Origin: CAZPAV01 sp964584755 | GTDB taxonomy: Bacteria > Actinomycetota > Acidimicrobiia > Spongiisociales > UBA5794 | Assembly: GCA_964584755.1 (NCBI GenBank) | Contig: CAZPAV010000035.1 | Location: 1-30,207 of the forward strand | Reading direction: 5' to 3' | Length of the DNA: 30,207 nt | Shown here: piece after piece, positions 24,648 to 29,123 of the stretch | Position numbering within the stretch: the first letter of the stretch is position 1 | Layout of the letters: the number at the start of each line of letters is the position of its first letter | The notes under the pieces: model-generated | Database searches by the model: none | Told to the model about the DNA's origin: nothing | The model's input: the letters and a program-made list of their open reading frames with translations, nothing else | Position numbers and translations under genes: made by a program

Positions 24648-24709
24648 CGCCCGGAGGGACTCGAAAAACCCCCAACCTTCTCATCCGCAGATCCCCACGA
24701 CCCGTCCGC
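24648..24709 (-). repeat. Copy A: degenerate 3' end of tRNA-Arg(ACG)
   Basis: Read on the minus strand, this copy carries the acceptor 3' strand CGGGCG, the T arm (interrupted by three extra bases) and a damaged anticodon loop (TGCGG where the others have TACGG). It continues with CACGACCCGTCC, shared with copies B-D, and is then fused to the inside of a hicB gene. The GTCCA repeats, the GGCTCCCA pair and the hicB start are missing, so this is a deletion-scarred composite site. Confidence 0.75.
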
Positions 24710-24896
24710 CGCCGTCACCCACGAGGGACCTTGGCACGTCGCCCGCTGTCTCGAGGTCGAGGTCACCAGTCAGGGCGAGACCGTGGAGGAAGCTCTCGAC
24801 AATCTTCGGGAGGCGCTCGAGCCGGGCTTCGACGATCAGCCGCTGCCCGACCGTCTCGAGACGCCGATCATCGCGCCGGTCGATATCCCAGCGTGA
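24710..24896 (+). pseudogene. hicB antitoxin remnant, 5' truncated
   Basis: The frame encodes VTHEGPWHVARCLEVEVTSQ and then a HicB sequence almost identical in protein to the intact hicB at 26886, ending IIAPVDIPA. The first few codons and the promoter are gone, replaced by tRNA fragment A. Near its end LELYFED of the intact copy is replaced by LEPGFDD. It is a second, decayed copy of the same toxin-antitoxin cassette. Confidence 0.75.
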
Positions 24897-24985
24897 GGCC
24901 GGTTCTTCTTGTCGTCCCTGGTTGCGACGTCCTCCGCGCGCCGGCTCAGGCTCGGGGTCGGCGCCGTCAGCCACGGTGCCTCCTG
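24895..24985 (+). pseudogene. hicA toxin remnant
   Basis: After the hicB stop the sequence resembles the start of the hicA at 27083: VRPVLLVVPGCDVLRA here against VSPALPIVSDRDVIRA there. Similarity then fades with indels, with a last match near GTCAGCCACGG, where the intact copy has GGCAGCCACGGG. The rest of hicA is absent. Confidence 0.5.
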
Positions 24986-25017
24986 CAGCCACCGCCGCTG
25001 GAAGTGAATGGATCTAG

Positions 25018-25188
25018 CCGCCGGCACTTCGGTCGAGCTCGAGGATCTGGTACAACTTCGCCATGGGGAACGCTGCCAAGTACATCCAGGGAGAGAGCTG
25101 CCGAGACGCCGAGGACTCCTACCTGGCGGCCCGCACCGACGGCTGTCCAGGAGAGTTCGGATTCACGACGCACCCTTGGAGCGCATGA
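25018..25188 (+). pseudogene. Unidentified protein fragment
   Basis: One frame from 25018 to TGA 25186-25188 reads RIWYNFAMGNAAKYIQGESC and continues to a Trp-containing end, a composition more protein-like than its alternatives. An in-frame TAG lies at 25015-25017. With ATG 25063 it would encode 41 residues. It looks like the C-terminal piece of a lost gene; I do not recognise it. The stretch 25189-25281 holds nothing I can support. Confidence 0.25.
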
Positions 25189-25281
25189 TGTGTGGGCGTC
25201 CGGGACCACCGCCGGCAGGGGCACGCCCATCATGATCGTCACGGTCGGGCCGATCATCGAACGGACGCGGAGGGCGCCTCG

Positions 25282-25656
25282 ATGAGGACGACCCGATCGT
25301 GGTTGGCGACGATCGGCGCCGTGGGACTGCTTGCCGTCTCGTGTACGCCCGCGGCGGTGAGCACGACCCGGCCGGAGAGCTCGACGGGGAGATGGACCGA
25401 CAAGCAGGTGTCCGACGCTACGGGGATCTGGATCAACCAACTCGGGTTGGCGCAGGACGATCCTTCGGTGTGGCAGGCTCGTCTCGATCGGATCTGCGAG
25501 ATGGGCTACGCCCCCGGCGATGCGATGGTCGACCTCGCCGCCGAGTTCGTCACCGCCGATGCCGAGCTCAGCAAACGTGTCGATGGCACGCTCCCGACGG
25601 CCAAGGAGGCCGCGAACACGCTGCGTACGATCGCGGCCAGCGTCTGCGACAAGTAG
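25282..25656 (+). CDS. Small lipoprotein of unknown function
   Basis: This 124-residue protein has a signal peptide with lipobox LLAVSC (MRTTRSWLATIGAVGLLAVSC), a short Ser/Thr-rich linker and a helical domain of about 80 residues. That domain has two more Cys residues (ICEMGY and SVCDK at the end), perhaps a disulfide pair. The pattern resembles small actinobacterial DUF732-like secreted helical proteins, but I am not sure of that. GGAGGG at 25269-25274, 7 nt upstream, supports the ATG. It is the cargo gene of the cassette between tRNA fragments A and B. Confidence 0.6.
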   Translation: MRTTRSWLATIGAVGLLAVSCTPAAVSTTRPESSTGRWTDKQVSDATGIWINQLGLAQDDPSVWQARLDRICEMGYAPGDAMVDLAAEFVTADAELSKRVDGTLPTAKEAANTLRTIAASVCDK

Positions 25657-25772
25657 GCACGGTCGGGAGCGATCGCTCGAGACGGCGTGCCATCTCCTCG
25701 GCTCGCTCGACGACATCCGCACCCGCAACCCCGCGGCTCCGCCACCACCCTCCGTGACCGCACACACTCCAA

Positions 25773-25807
25773 GTGGGGCCAAACCAGACGAGCACCGTGG
25801 GGCCAAA
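25773..25807 (+). repeat. Paired direct repeat GTGGGGCCAAA
   Basis: Two perfect 11-bp copies lie 24 bp apart, about 14 nt before tRNA fragment B. They resemble in style the GGCTCCCA pairs on the other side of the fragments and could be integrase arm-type sites from a different element. Confidence 0.45.
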
Positions 25808-25820
25808 GCACGTTGATACT

Positions 25821-25985
25821 CCCCGGAGGGACTCGAACCCCCGCCCTTCCGATCCGTAGATCGCCACGACCCGTCCACCGGTTCCACAGGCGCCCATCGG
25901 CGTTGCTGTGCAAGGCTTTCGAGTCCACGAGGGTCCCCAGCCGTCCACCCCGGTCCACGGCGACTGGATCCCAACTTGGCTCCCA
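25821..25985 (-). repeat. Copy B: composite tRNA-Arg fragment / GTCCA repeat / paired repeat
   Basis: Positions 25821-25862 are the minus-strand tRNA-Arg(ACG) 3' end (T arm TTCGAGT, anticodon loop CTACGGA). GTCCA-type repeats follow at 25873 and 25882, then, after an insertion of about 48 bp relative to copies C and D, at 25923, 25933, 25943 and 25953, exactly 10 bp apart. The copy ends with the pair GGATCCCA and GGCTCCCA at 25966-25985. Confidence 0.8.
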
Positions 25986-25996
25986 GAGACGAATGC

Positions 25997-26020
25997 GATA
26001 TCTAGAGAGTGTGATATCAT
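25997..26020 (+). promoter_or_regulatory. Promoter and putative operator of the RHH/Doc pair
   Basis: Two GATATC palindromes (25997-26002 and 26013-26018) are 16 bp apart. The second overlaps the -10-like hexamer TATCAT (26015-26020), which is 6 nt before ATG 26027. Ribbon-helix-helix antitoxins usually bind such repeats to repress their own operon. Confidence 0.5.
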
Positions 26021-26026
26021 GCAGTC

Positions 26027-26236
26027 ATGGCGAAGCAGACCACCGTCCGTCTTCCCGAGGAGCTCGCCGCCGAAGCCGAGGCCGTTGCACGGGTGAAGGG
26101 TGTGAGTGTCAACGCGCTCATCATCGAGGCGCTCGAGGCCGAGATCGAGCGGGTTCGTCAGGACGAGGACTTCACCCGCCGTGCCAAGAGGCTCCTTGAA
26201 CATGACCGGGAGCTCCTCGAGCGCCTGGCCCGGTGA
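26027..26236 (+). CDS. Ribbon-helix-helix antitoxin
   Basis: This 69-residue protein starts with the typical RHH beta strand and helices: KQTTVRLPEELAAEAEAVARVKGVSVNALIIEALEAEIE (Arc/CopG fold), followed by a charged C-terminal helix that would bind the toxin. It should neutralise Doc and repress the operon as dimers on the adjacent palindromes. The doc GTG overlaps its stop by 4 nt (GTGA). Pairing of an RHH antitoxin with a Doc toxin, in place of a Phd-fold one, is seen here directly. Confidence 0.82.
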   Translation: MAKQTTVRLPEELAAEAEAVARVKGVSVNALIIEALEAEIERVRQDEDFTRRAKRLLEHDRELLERLAR

Positions 26237-26694
26237 CCCGATACGTCACGCTGGCTGAGTACTTCTGGCTCGCCGAACACGTCACCGGAGTCGATGCCAC
26301 GGCACTCGTGCATCGGTCCCGCGACGATCTGGCCGACTCGGCGCTGCGAGCACCCGAAGCCGGGTTCGGTGACGTCGAGTTCCACCCGGAGGCCTACGAC
26401 AAGGCGGCCGCGCTCGTCTGCCGGCTCGCCTGGAACCACCCATTGCCCGACGGGAACCAGCGTGCCGCCTGGGCGGCGCTGGTCATGTTCGTCGATCTCA
26501 ACGGCCGGGTGTGGGAACCCGACCCGCCGGACGTCGACGAGGCCGAGGTCGCCATGCAGGCGACCGCCGCCGGTGAAGTCGATGAGGCGTGGGTGGCCGA
26601 CTGGCTGAGAAAGCGGGTTCGCTTCCCAACTCGGGCGCGACGCGAGGCAAATGGCTCCCCAACGCCGGAAGGTCGCCCACTCCCAACGCGCTGA
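26233..26694 (+). CDS. doc: Doc-type Fic toxin
   Basis: This 153-residue protein has a Doc start (RYVTLAEYFWLAEHVTG), DLADSALRAPEAGFGD and the Fic motif HPLPDGNQRAAW, a good match to HxFx[D/N]GNKR except for Leu and Gln. Doc toxins phosphorylate elongation factor Tu and stop translation. The domain is complete by about residue 130. The last 20 or so residues (TRARREANGSPTPEGRPLPTR) read through DNA that resembles the GGCTCCCA repeat (26650-26663), so the natural end may have been displaced by a recombination event. Its coupling to the RHH gene makes the assignment firm. Confidence 0.85.
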   Translation: MTRYVTLAEYFWLAEHVTGVDATALVHRSRDDLADSALRAPEAGFGDVEFHPEAYDKAAALVCRLAWNHPLPDGNQRAAWAALVMFVDLNGRVWEPDPPDVDEAEVAMQATAAGEVDEAWVADWLRKRVRFPTRARREANGSPTPEGRPLPTR

Positions 26695-26720
26695 AACCCC
26701 GGCTTCACGGGGGTTTCAGC
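26690..26720. terminator. Hairpin beside tRNA fragment C
   Basis: GCTGAAACCCC (26690-26700) pairs perfectly with GGGGTTTCAGC (26710-26720), loop 9 nt. It overlaps the doc stop codon and stands 2 nt before fragment C. It could end the doc operon or be the former terminator of the tRNA gene on the other strand. Confidence 0.6.
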
Positions 26721-26722
26721 GG

Positions 26723-26839
26723 TACGCCCGGAGGGACTCGAACCCCCAACCTTCCGATCCGTAGATCGCCACGACCCGTCCACCGGGTCCACAGCCGTCC
26801 AACCCGATCCACAGTGAACGGCTCCCAACTTGGCTCCCA
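26723..26839 (-). repeat. Copy C: composite tRNA-Arg fragment / GTCCA repeat / paired repeat
   Basis: The copy is 117 bp. Positions 26723-26767 are the minus-strand tRNA-Arg(ACG) 3' end: anticodon loop CTACGGA, variable loop AGGTT, T arm, acceptor CGGGCGT and A73. The 5' strand of the anticodon stem does not pair and there is no D arm. GTCCA-like repeats lie at 26778, 26787, 26797 and 26807. The pair of GGCTCCCA sites ends it (26820-26839). Confidence 0.85.
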
Positions 26840-26873
26840 AAGCGCCCTGCTCCACGCATCCGGCGGGGAGCCG

Positions 26874-26879
26874 TAGACT
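26874..26879 (+). promoter_or_regulatory. -10-like hexamer for hicBA
   Basis: TAGACT is 6 nt before ATG 26886. Confidence 0.5.
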
Positions 26880-26885
26880 CGCGTC

Positions 26886-27086
26886 ATGCGATTCACCGCG
26901 GCCGTTACTCCCGAGGGCCCTTGGTACGTGGCCCGCTGCCTCGAGGTCGAGGTCACCAGCCAGGGCAAGACCGTCGAGGAAGCCCTCGACAACCTCCGCG
27001 AGGCGCTGGAGTTGTACTTCGAGGATCAACCGCTGCCCGACCGTCTCGAGACGCCGATCATCGCGCCGGTCGATATCCCGGCGTGA
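26886..27086 (+). CDS. hicB: HicB-family antitoxin
   Basis: This 66-residue protein has the partial RNase H-like HicB fold: RFTAAVTPEGPWYVARCLEVEVTSQGKTVEEALDNLREALELYF. It is short and lacks a C-terminal DNA-binding domain, as in many small HicB proteins. It would block the HicA toxin. The order is antitoxin first, with the hicA GTG overlapping its stop (GTGA). A near-identical but broken copy lies at 24710-24896. Confidence 0.85.
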   Translation: MRFTAAVTPEGPWYVARCLEVEVTSQGKTVEEALDNLREALELYFEDQPLPDRLETPIIAPVDIPA

Positions 27087-27303
27087 GTCCGGCTCTTCCC
27101 ATCGTCTCTGACCGGGACGTCATCCGAGCGCTCGCCAAGACCGGCTTCAGCCAAGTCAGCCAGCGGGGCAGCCACGGGAAGCTGCGCGACCCGGCGGGTA
27201 GGACCGTGATCGTCCCGCTGAACGAGAGCTGGCTCGAGGCACACTCCGTTCCATCCTGCGGCAGGCAGACCTGCCGGTCGAGACGTTCATCGAGCTGCTC
27301 TGA
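27083..27303 (+). pseudogene. hicA: hicA toxin gene with a one-base frameshift
   Basis: From GTG 27083 the frame reads VSPALPIVSDRDVIRALAKT and on through QRGSHGKLRDPAGRTVIVPLN, a good HicA dsRBD-like start with the catalytic His in GSHGK. After AAC at 27221-27223 the HicA frame continues in another register as RELARGTLRSILRQADLPVE ending FIELL and TGA 27301-27303. Restoring one base between 27223 and 27224 would give a normal 73-residue HicA, an mRNA interferase. As printed, the toxin loses its last third and runs into unrelated sequence. It could be a real inactivating deletion or a sequence error. Confidence 0.8.
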
Positions 27304-27364
27304 CGGCCCGAGCGGCTCCCGATGGTCGTTCCGGAGCACCGGCGCCCCCGGACCCCGACACGAC

Positions 27365-27390
27365 GGAACCCCTGTCGTGACAAGGGTTCC
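27365..27390. terminator. Hairpin beside tRNA fragment D
   Basis: GGAACCC (27365-27371) pairs with GGGTTCC (27384-27390); a further TGTC/GACA pairing closes most of the loop. It stands 6 nt before fragment D, about 60 nt after the hicA stop. Confidence 0.55.
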
Positions 27391-27396
27391 GGCCGG

Positions 27397-27513
27397 TACG
27401 CCCGGAGGGACTCGAACCCCCAACCTTCAGATCCGTAGGTCCCACGACCCGTCCAGGACCGTCCACGGCCGTCCACCCCGGTCCACGGCGAATGGCTCCC
27501 AACTTGGCTCCCA
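27397..27513 (-). repeat. Copy D: composite tRNA-Arg fragment / GTCCA repeat / paired repeat
   Basis: The copy is 117 bp, the same length as copy C. The tRNA-Arg(ACG) 3' end covers 27397-27441 on the minus strand. GTCCA occurs at 27451, 27461, 27471 and 27481, a perfect 10-bp period. Two GGCTCCCA sites 12 bp apart (27494-27513) end the copy, and the higBA promoter starts 12 nt later. Confidence 0.85.
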
Positions 27514-27525
27514 GCGCGCTAGCAT

Positions 27526-27542
27526 GATAGCCGTGCTATCGT
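27526..27542 (+). promoter_or_regulatory. Promoter and putative HigA operator
   Basis: GATAGC (27526-27531) and GCTATC (27535-27540) form a perfect inverted repeat with a 3-nt spacer. It overlaps the -10-like hexamer TATCGT (27537-27542), which is 7 nt before ATG 27550. This is the usual place for a HigA autoregulatory site. Confidence 0.6.
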
Positions 27543-27549
27543 GTGATCG

Positions 27550-27843
27550 ATGATCCGGGGCTTCCGTGATCAGGCAACCGAGGACCTGTTCAACGGTCGC
27601 AATGCGAAGGCTGCTCGCCAGCGGTTGCCCCACGCGCTGTGGAAGGTGGCGACGAGACGACTCGATGCACTCGACCAAGCCGAGATCTTGGACGACCTAC
27701 GAGTGCCGCCCGGTGATCGCCTCGAGGCACTTCGTGGAGACCGTCGAGGGCAGCACAGCATCCGGATCAACGATCAATACCGGATCTGCTTCCGGTGGAC
27801 GCAAACAGGGCCGGTCGATGTCGAGGTAGTCGACTACCACTGA
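27550..27843 (+). CDS. higB: HigB toxin (RelE superfamily mRNA interferase)
   Basis: This 97-residue protein has the HigB pattern: MIRGFRDQATEDLFNGRNAK at the start, LDALDQAEILDDLRVPPGDRLEALRGDRRGQHSIRINDQYRICF in the middle and VDVEVVDYH at the end. HigB cleaves mRNA on the ribosome. Toxin before antitoxin is the normal higBA order. The higA ATG follows the stop by 7 nt. Confidence 0.92.
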   Translation: MIRGFRDQATEDLFNGRNAKAARQRLPHALWKVATRRLDALDQAEILDDLRVPPGDRLEALRGDRRGQHSIRINDQYRICFRWTQTGPVDVEVVDYH

Positions 27844-27850
27844 GGTGACG

Positions 27851-28180
27851 ATGGTCCGCATTCCAACTCACAGGGAACCGACACATCCGGGTGAGATGCT
27901 GCTCGAGGAGTTCCTCAAGCCACTCGGTCTGACGCAACGTGAGCTCGCCGACGCCATCGGTGTGCCCTACCAGCGAGTCAACGAGATCGTGAACCAGCGG
28001 CGCGGGATTACGCCGAGCACTGCTCTCAGGCTCGCCAGGTACTTCGGCACCTCCAGCGGGTTCTGGATGAACGGCCAGGTACGGTGGGATCTCTACCGCG
28101 CCCAGCAAGCCGAAGGGGACGAGGTTCGCCGGATCCGACGTCACCCTCGTGCCGCGTCAGGGCGAGAAGCCTCCGCCTAA
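27851..28180 (+). CDS. higA: HigA antitoxin (HTH XRE family)
   Basis: This protein of about 109 residues begins with the HigA signature REPTHPGEMLLEEFLKPLGLTQRELADAIGV and completes an HTH_XRE with RVNEIVNQRRGITPSTALRLARYFG. FWMNGQVRWDLYRAQQAE follows, also typical of HigA. It should bind HigB and repress the operon at the inverted repeat before higB. A GAGGTGA just upstream is a good ribosome site; an in-frame GTG two codons earlier is less likely. The last 20 residues are basic and not conserved in style. Confidence 0.9.
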   Translation: MVRIPTHREPTHPGEMLLEEFLKPLGLTQRELADAIGVPYQRVNEIVNQRRGITPSTALRLARYFGTSSGFWMNGQVRWDLYRAQQAEGDEVRRIRRHPRAASGREASA

Positions 28181-28371
28181 GCGCTGGGAACGTCAACGCT
28201 TCGCGCCGGCGTCACTCTCGCGAAAGCCCTCGCCCTCGGTTGTCGTTTCACCGGTCATGCCGTCGCCCTGAGGGCCACGGGCTCCCGAGAATGGCTCCCA
28301 CGGCCCTGTCGCCGGCTCAGGGCCCACCCTCGACGCGGCGAGATCCCTTGCAGGGCAAGGGATCTCAGCGG
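28181..28371. other. Gap with a remnant of the paired repeat
   Basis: No gene is supported. GGCTCCC occurs at 28280-28286 and 28293-28299, 13 bp apart, a likely worn copy of the GGCTCCCA pair seen in copies B-D. A perfect hairpin follows. Confidence 0.45.
28340..28366. terminator. Perfect hairpin beside tRNA fragment E
   Basis: A 12-bp perfect stem (28340-28351 with 28355-28366) closes on a 3-nt loop. It stands 5 nt before fragment E and could end the higBA transcript. Confidence 0.65.
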
Positions 28372-28417
28372 CACGCCCGGAGGGACTCGAACCCCCAACC
28401 TTCTGATCCGTAGTCAG
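28372..28417 (-). repeat. Copy E: best-preserved tRNA-Arg(ACG) 3' end, no composite tail
   Basis: Minus-strand reading gives CTGA, anticodon loop CTACGGA, TCAG, variable loop AGGTT, T arm and acceptor CGGGCGT, so four of five anticodon-stem pairs can form, unlike in copies A-D. No D arm or 5' acceptor strand follows, so it is still a fragment. The GTCCA repeats are absent. A different pair, CGGCCCA at 28525-28531 and 28536-28542, lies further right. I take E as one boundary of the array or the scar of another element. Confidence 0.75.
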
Positions 28418-28609
28418 TGCGGCCGGGGCGCGGTATCCCTTGTGATCTACCGAAACCCTTTGCGCCGCCTACACATTCGGTTCTCAACAGTTCTGGTTGT
28501 TTCCCATCGATTCTCGACCTCTCGCGGCCCAACAGCGGCCCAGCGTGGGTGGACCGGTCTGTGTCTCGGGGACCCGGAATTGCTCGGTCACTGTCGGGTT
28601 CCAGCGAGG
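28418..28609. other. Gap to the right of fragment E
   Basis: Apart from the CGGCCCA pair (28525-28542) I see no gene, hairpin or promoter that I can support in these 192 bases. Confidence 0.4.
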
Positions 28610-29107
28610 TCATTCCGACGGCGCCTCGATCTTGCTCACGTTGACCGCTTCCCCGGAGTGCAGGTCGACGACGGTCCGATCCCCCAACGGTTCCTGCAGC
28701 TGCACCTCGACGAGGTCCTGACAGTCATTGCCGCCACCCCGCAGCCGGAACGTCTTGGTCGCGATGACTTCGACCTGTACTTCCTGGCCGCTCTCTCGTA
28801 GCAGCGATAGCTCCGGGTTCGCCTGGCACGAGTTGACGATCAGCATCAAACGGTCGGGTTCGCGCGATTCTGCCGCGACCACACGCACCGGACCACGCCA
28901 AGTGACACCGACGAAGAGTACCCAGCTGACGAGCACCGCGAGTCCGAGCGCTATGGCAGGGACGAGGAAGTGCCGCCAACGACCTCTGAGCCCGGAGGTC
29001 GTCACCCCGGCTTCCTCACGTCGTCCCGTTGACCCCTGTCCGTAGCGGTTGGCAGCGGAATGCATGCCGCCGCCAACCTCCCGATCCGGAATCGACTCCT
29101 TCGCCAC
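28610..29107 (-). CDS. Single-pass membrane protein of unknown function
   Basis: This protein of about 165 residues has a hydrophilic cytoplasmic N terminus, one transmembrane helix (HFLVPAIALGLAVLVSWVLFVGV) and an extracytoplasmic domain of about 90 residues. Two Cys residues there (IVNSCQANPE and GNDCQDLVE) may form a disulfide. I recognise no family. GTG 29107 lies 16 nt after the stop of the protease gene on the same strand, with GGGGA upstream, so the two are likely an operon; ATG 29065 is an alternative start. Confidence 0.6.
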   Translation of the reverse strand: MAKESIPDREVGGGMHSAANRYGQGSTGRREEAGVTTSGLRGRWRHFLVPAIALGLAVLVSWVLFVGVTWRGPVRVVAAESREPDRLMLIVNSCQANPELSLLRESGQEVQVEVIATKTFRLRGGGNDCQDLVEVQLQEPLGDRTVVDLHSGEAVNVSKIEAPSE

Positions 29108-29123
29108 TGGAACGTCCCCATTC

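Larger units (their letters stand above)
25657..26026. other. 370-nt region without a gene
   Basis: It holds two GTGGGGCCAAA direct repeats (25773-25783 and 25797-25807, 24 bp apart), the composite repeat B (25821-25985) and the promoter/operator of the next toxin-antitoxin pair. I see no coding sequence. Confidence 0.6.

Noticed and set aside
24626..25285. Open frame of 219 codons across the hicB remnant
   Set aside because: It reads out of frame through the tRNA fragment and hicB, with Arg/Ser-rich sequence and no domain.
25821..27490. CRISPR array (phased short GTCCA repeats)
   Set aside because: The repeat unit is 5 bp with a 10-bp period, far from the repeat and spacer lengths of CRISPR, and no cas genes are present.
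26705..27560. Short proteins with PGGTRTPNLPIRRS or NGSQLGSQ
   Set aside because: These are the well-known false translations of the strand opposite a tRNA T arm and of the GGCTCCCA repeat, not genes.
24648..28417. Five matches to tRNA-Arg(ACG) taken as tRNA genes
   Set aside because: None has a D arm or 5' acceptor strand, and in copies A-D the anticodon stem cannot form. They are 3' fragments, not functional tRNAs.
24648..28417. Integron attC array
   Set aside because: There are no attC-like imperfect palindromes with GTTRRRY cores and no IntI. The repeats are tRNA-derived, and each cassette carries its own promoter.
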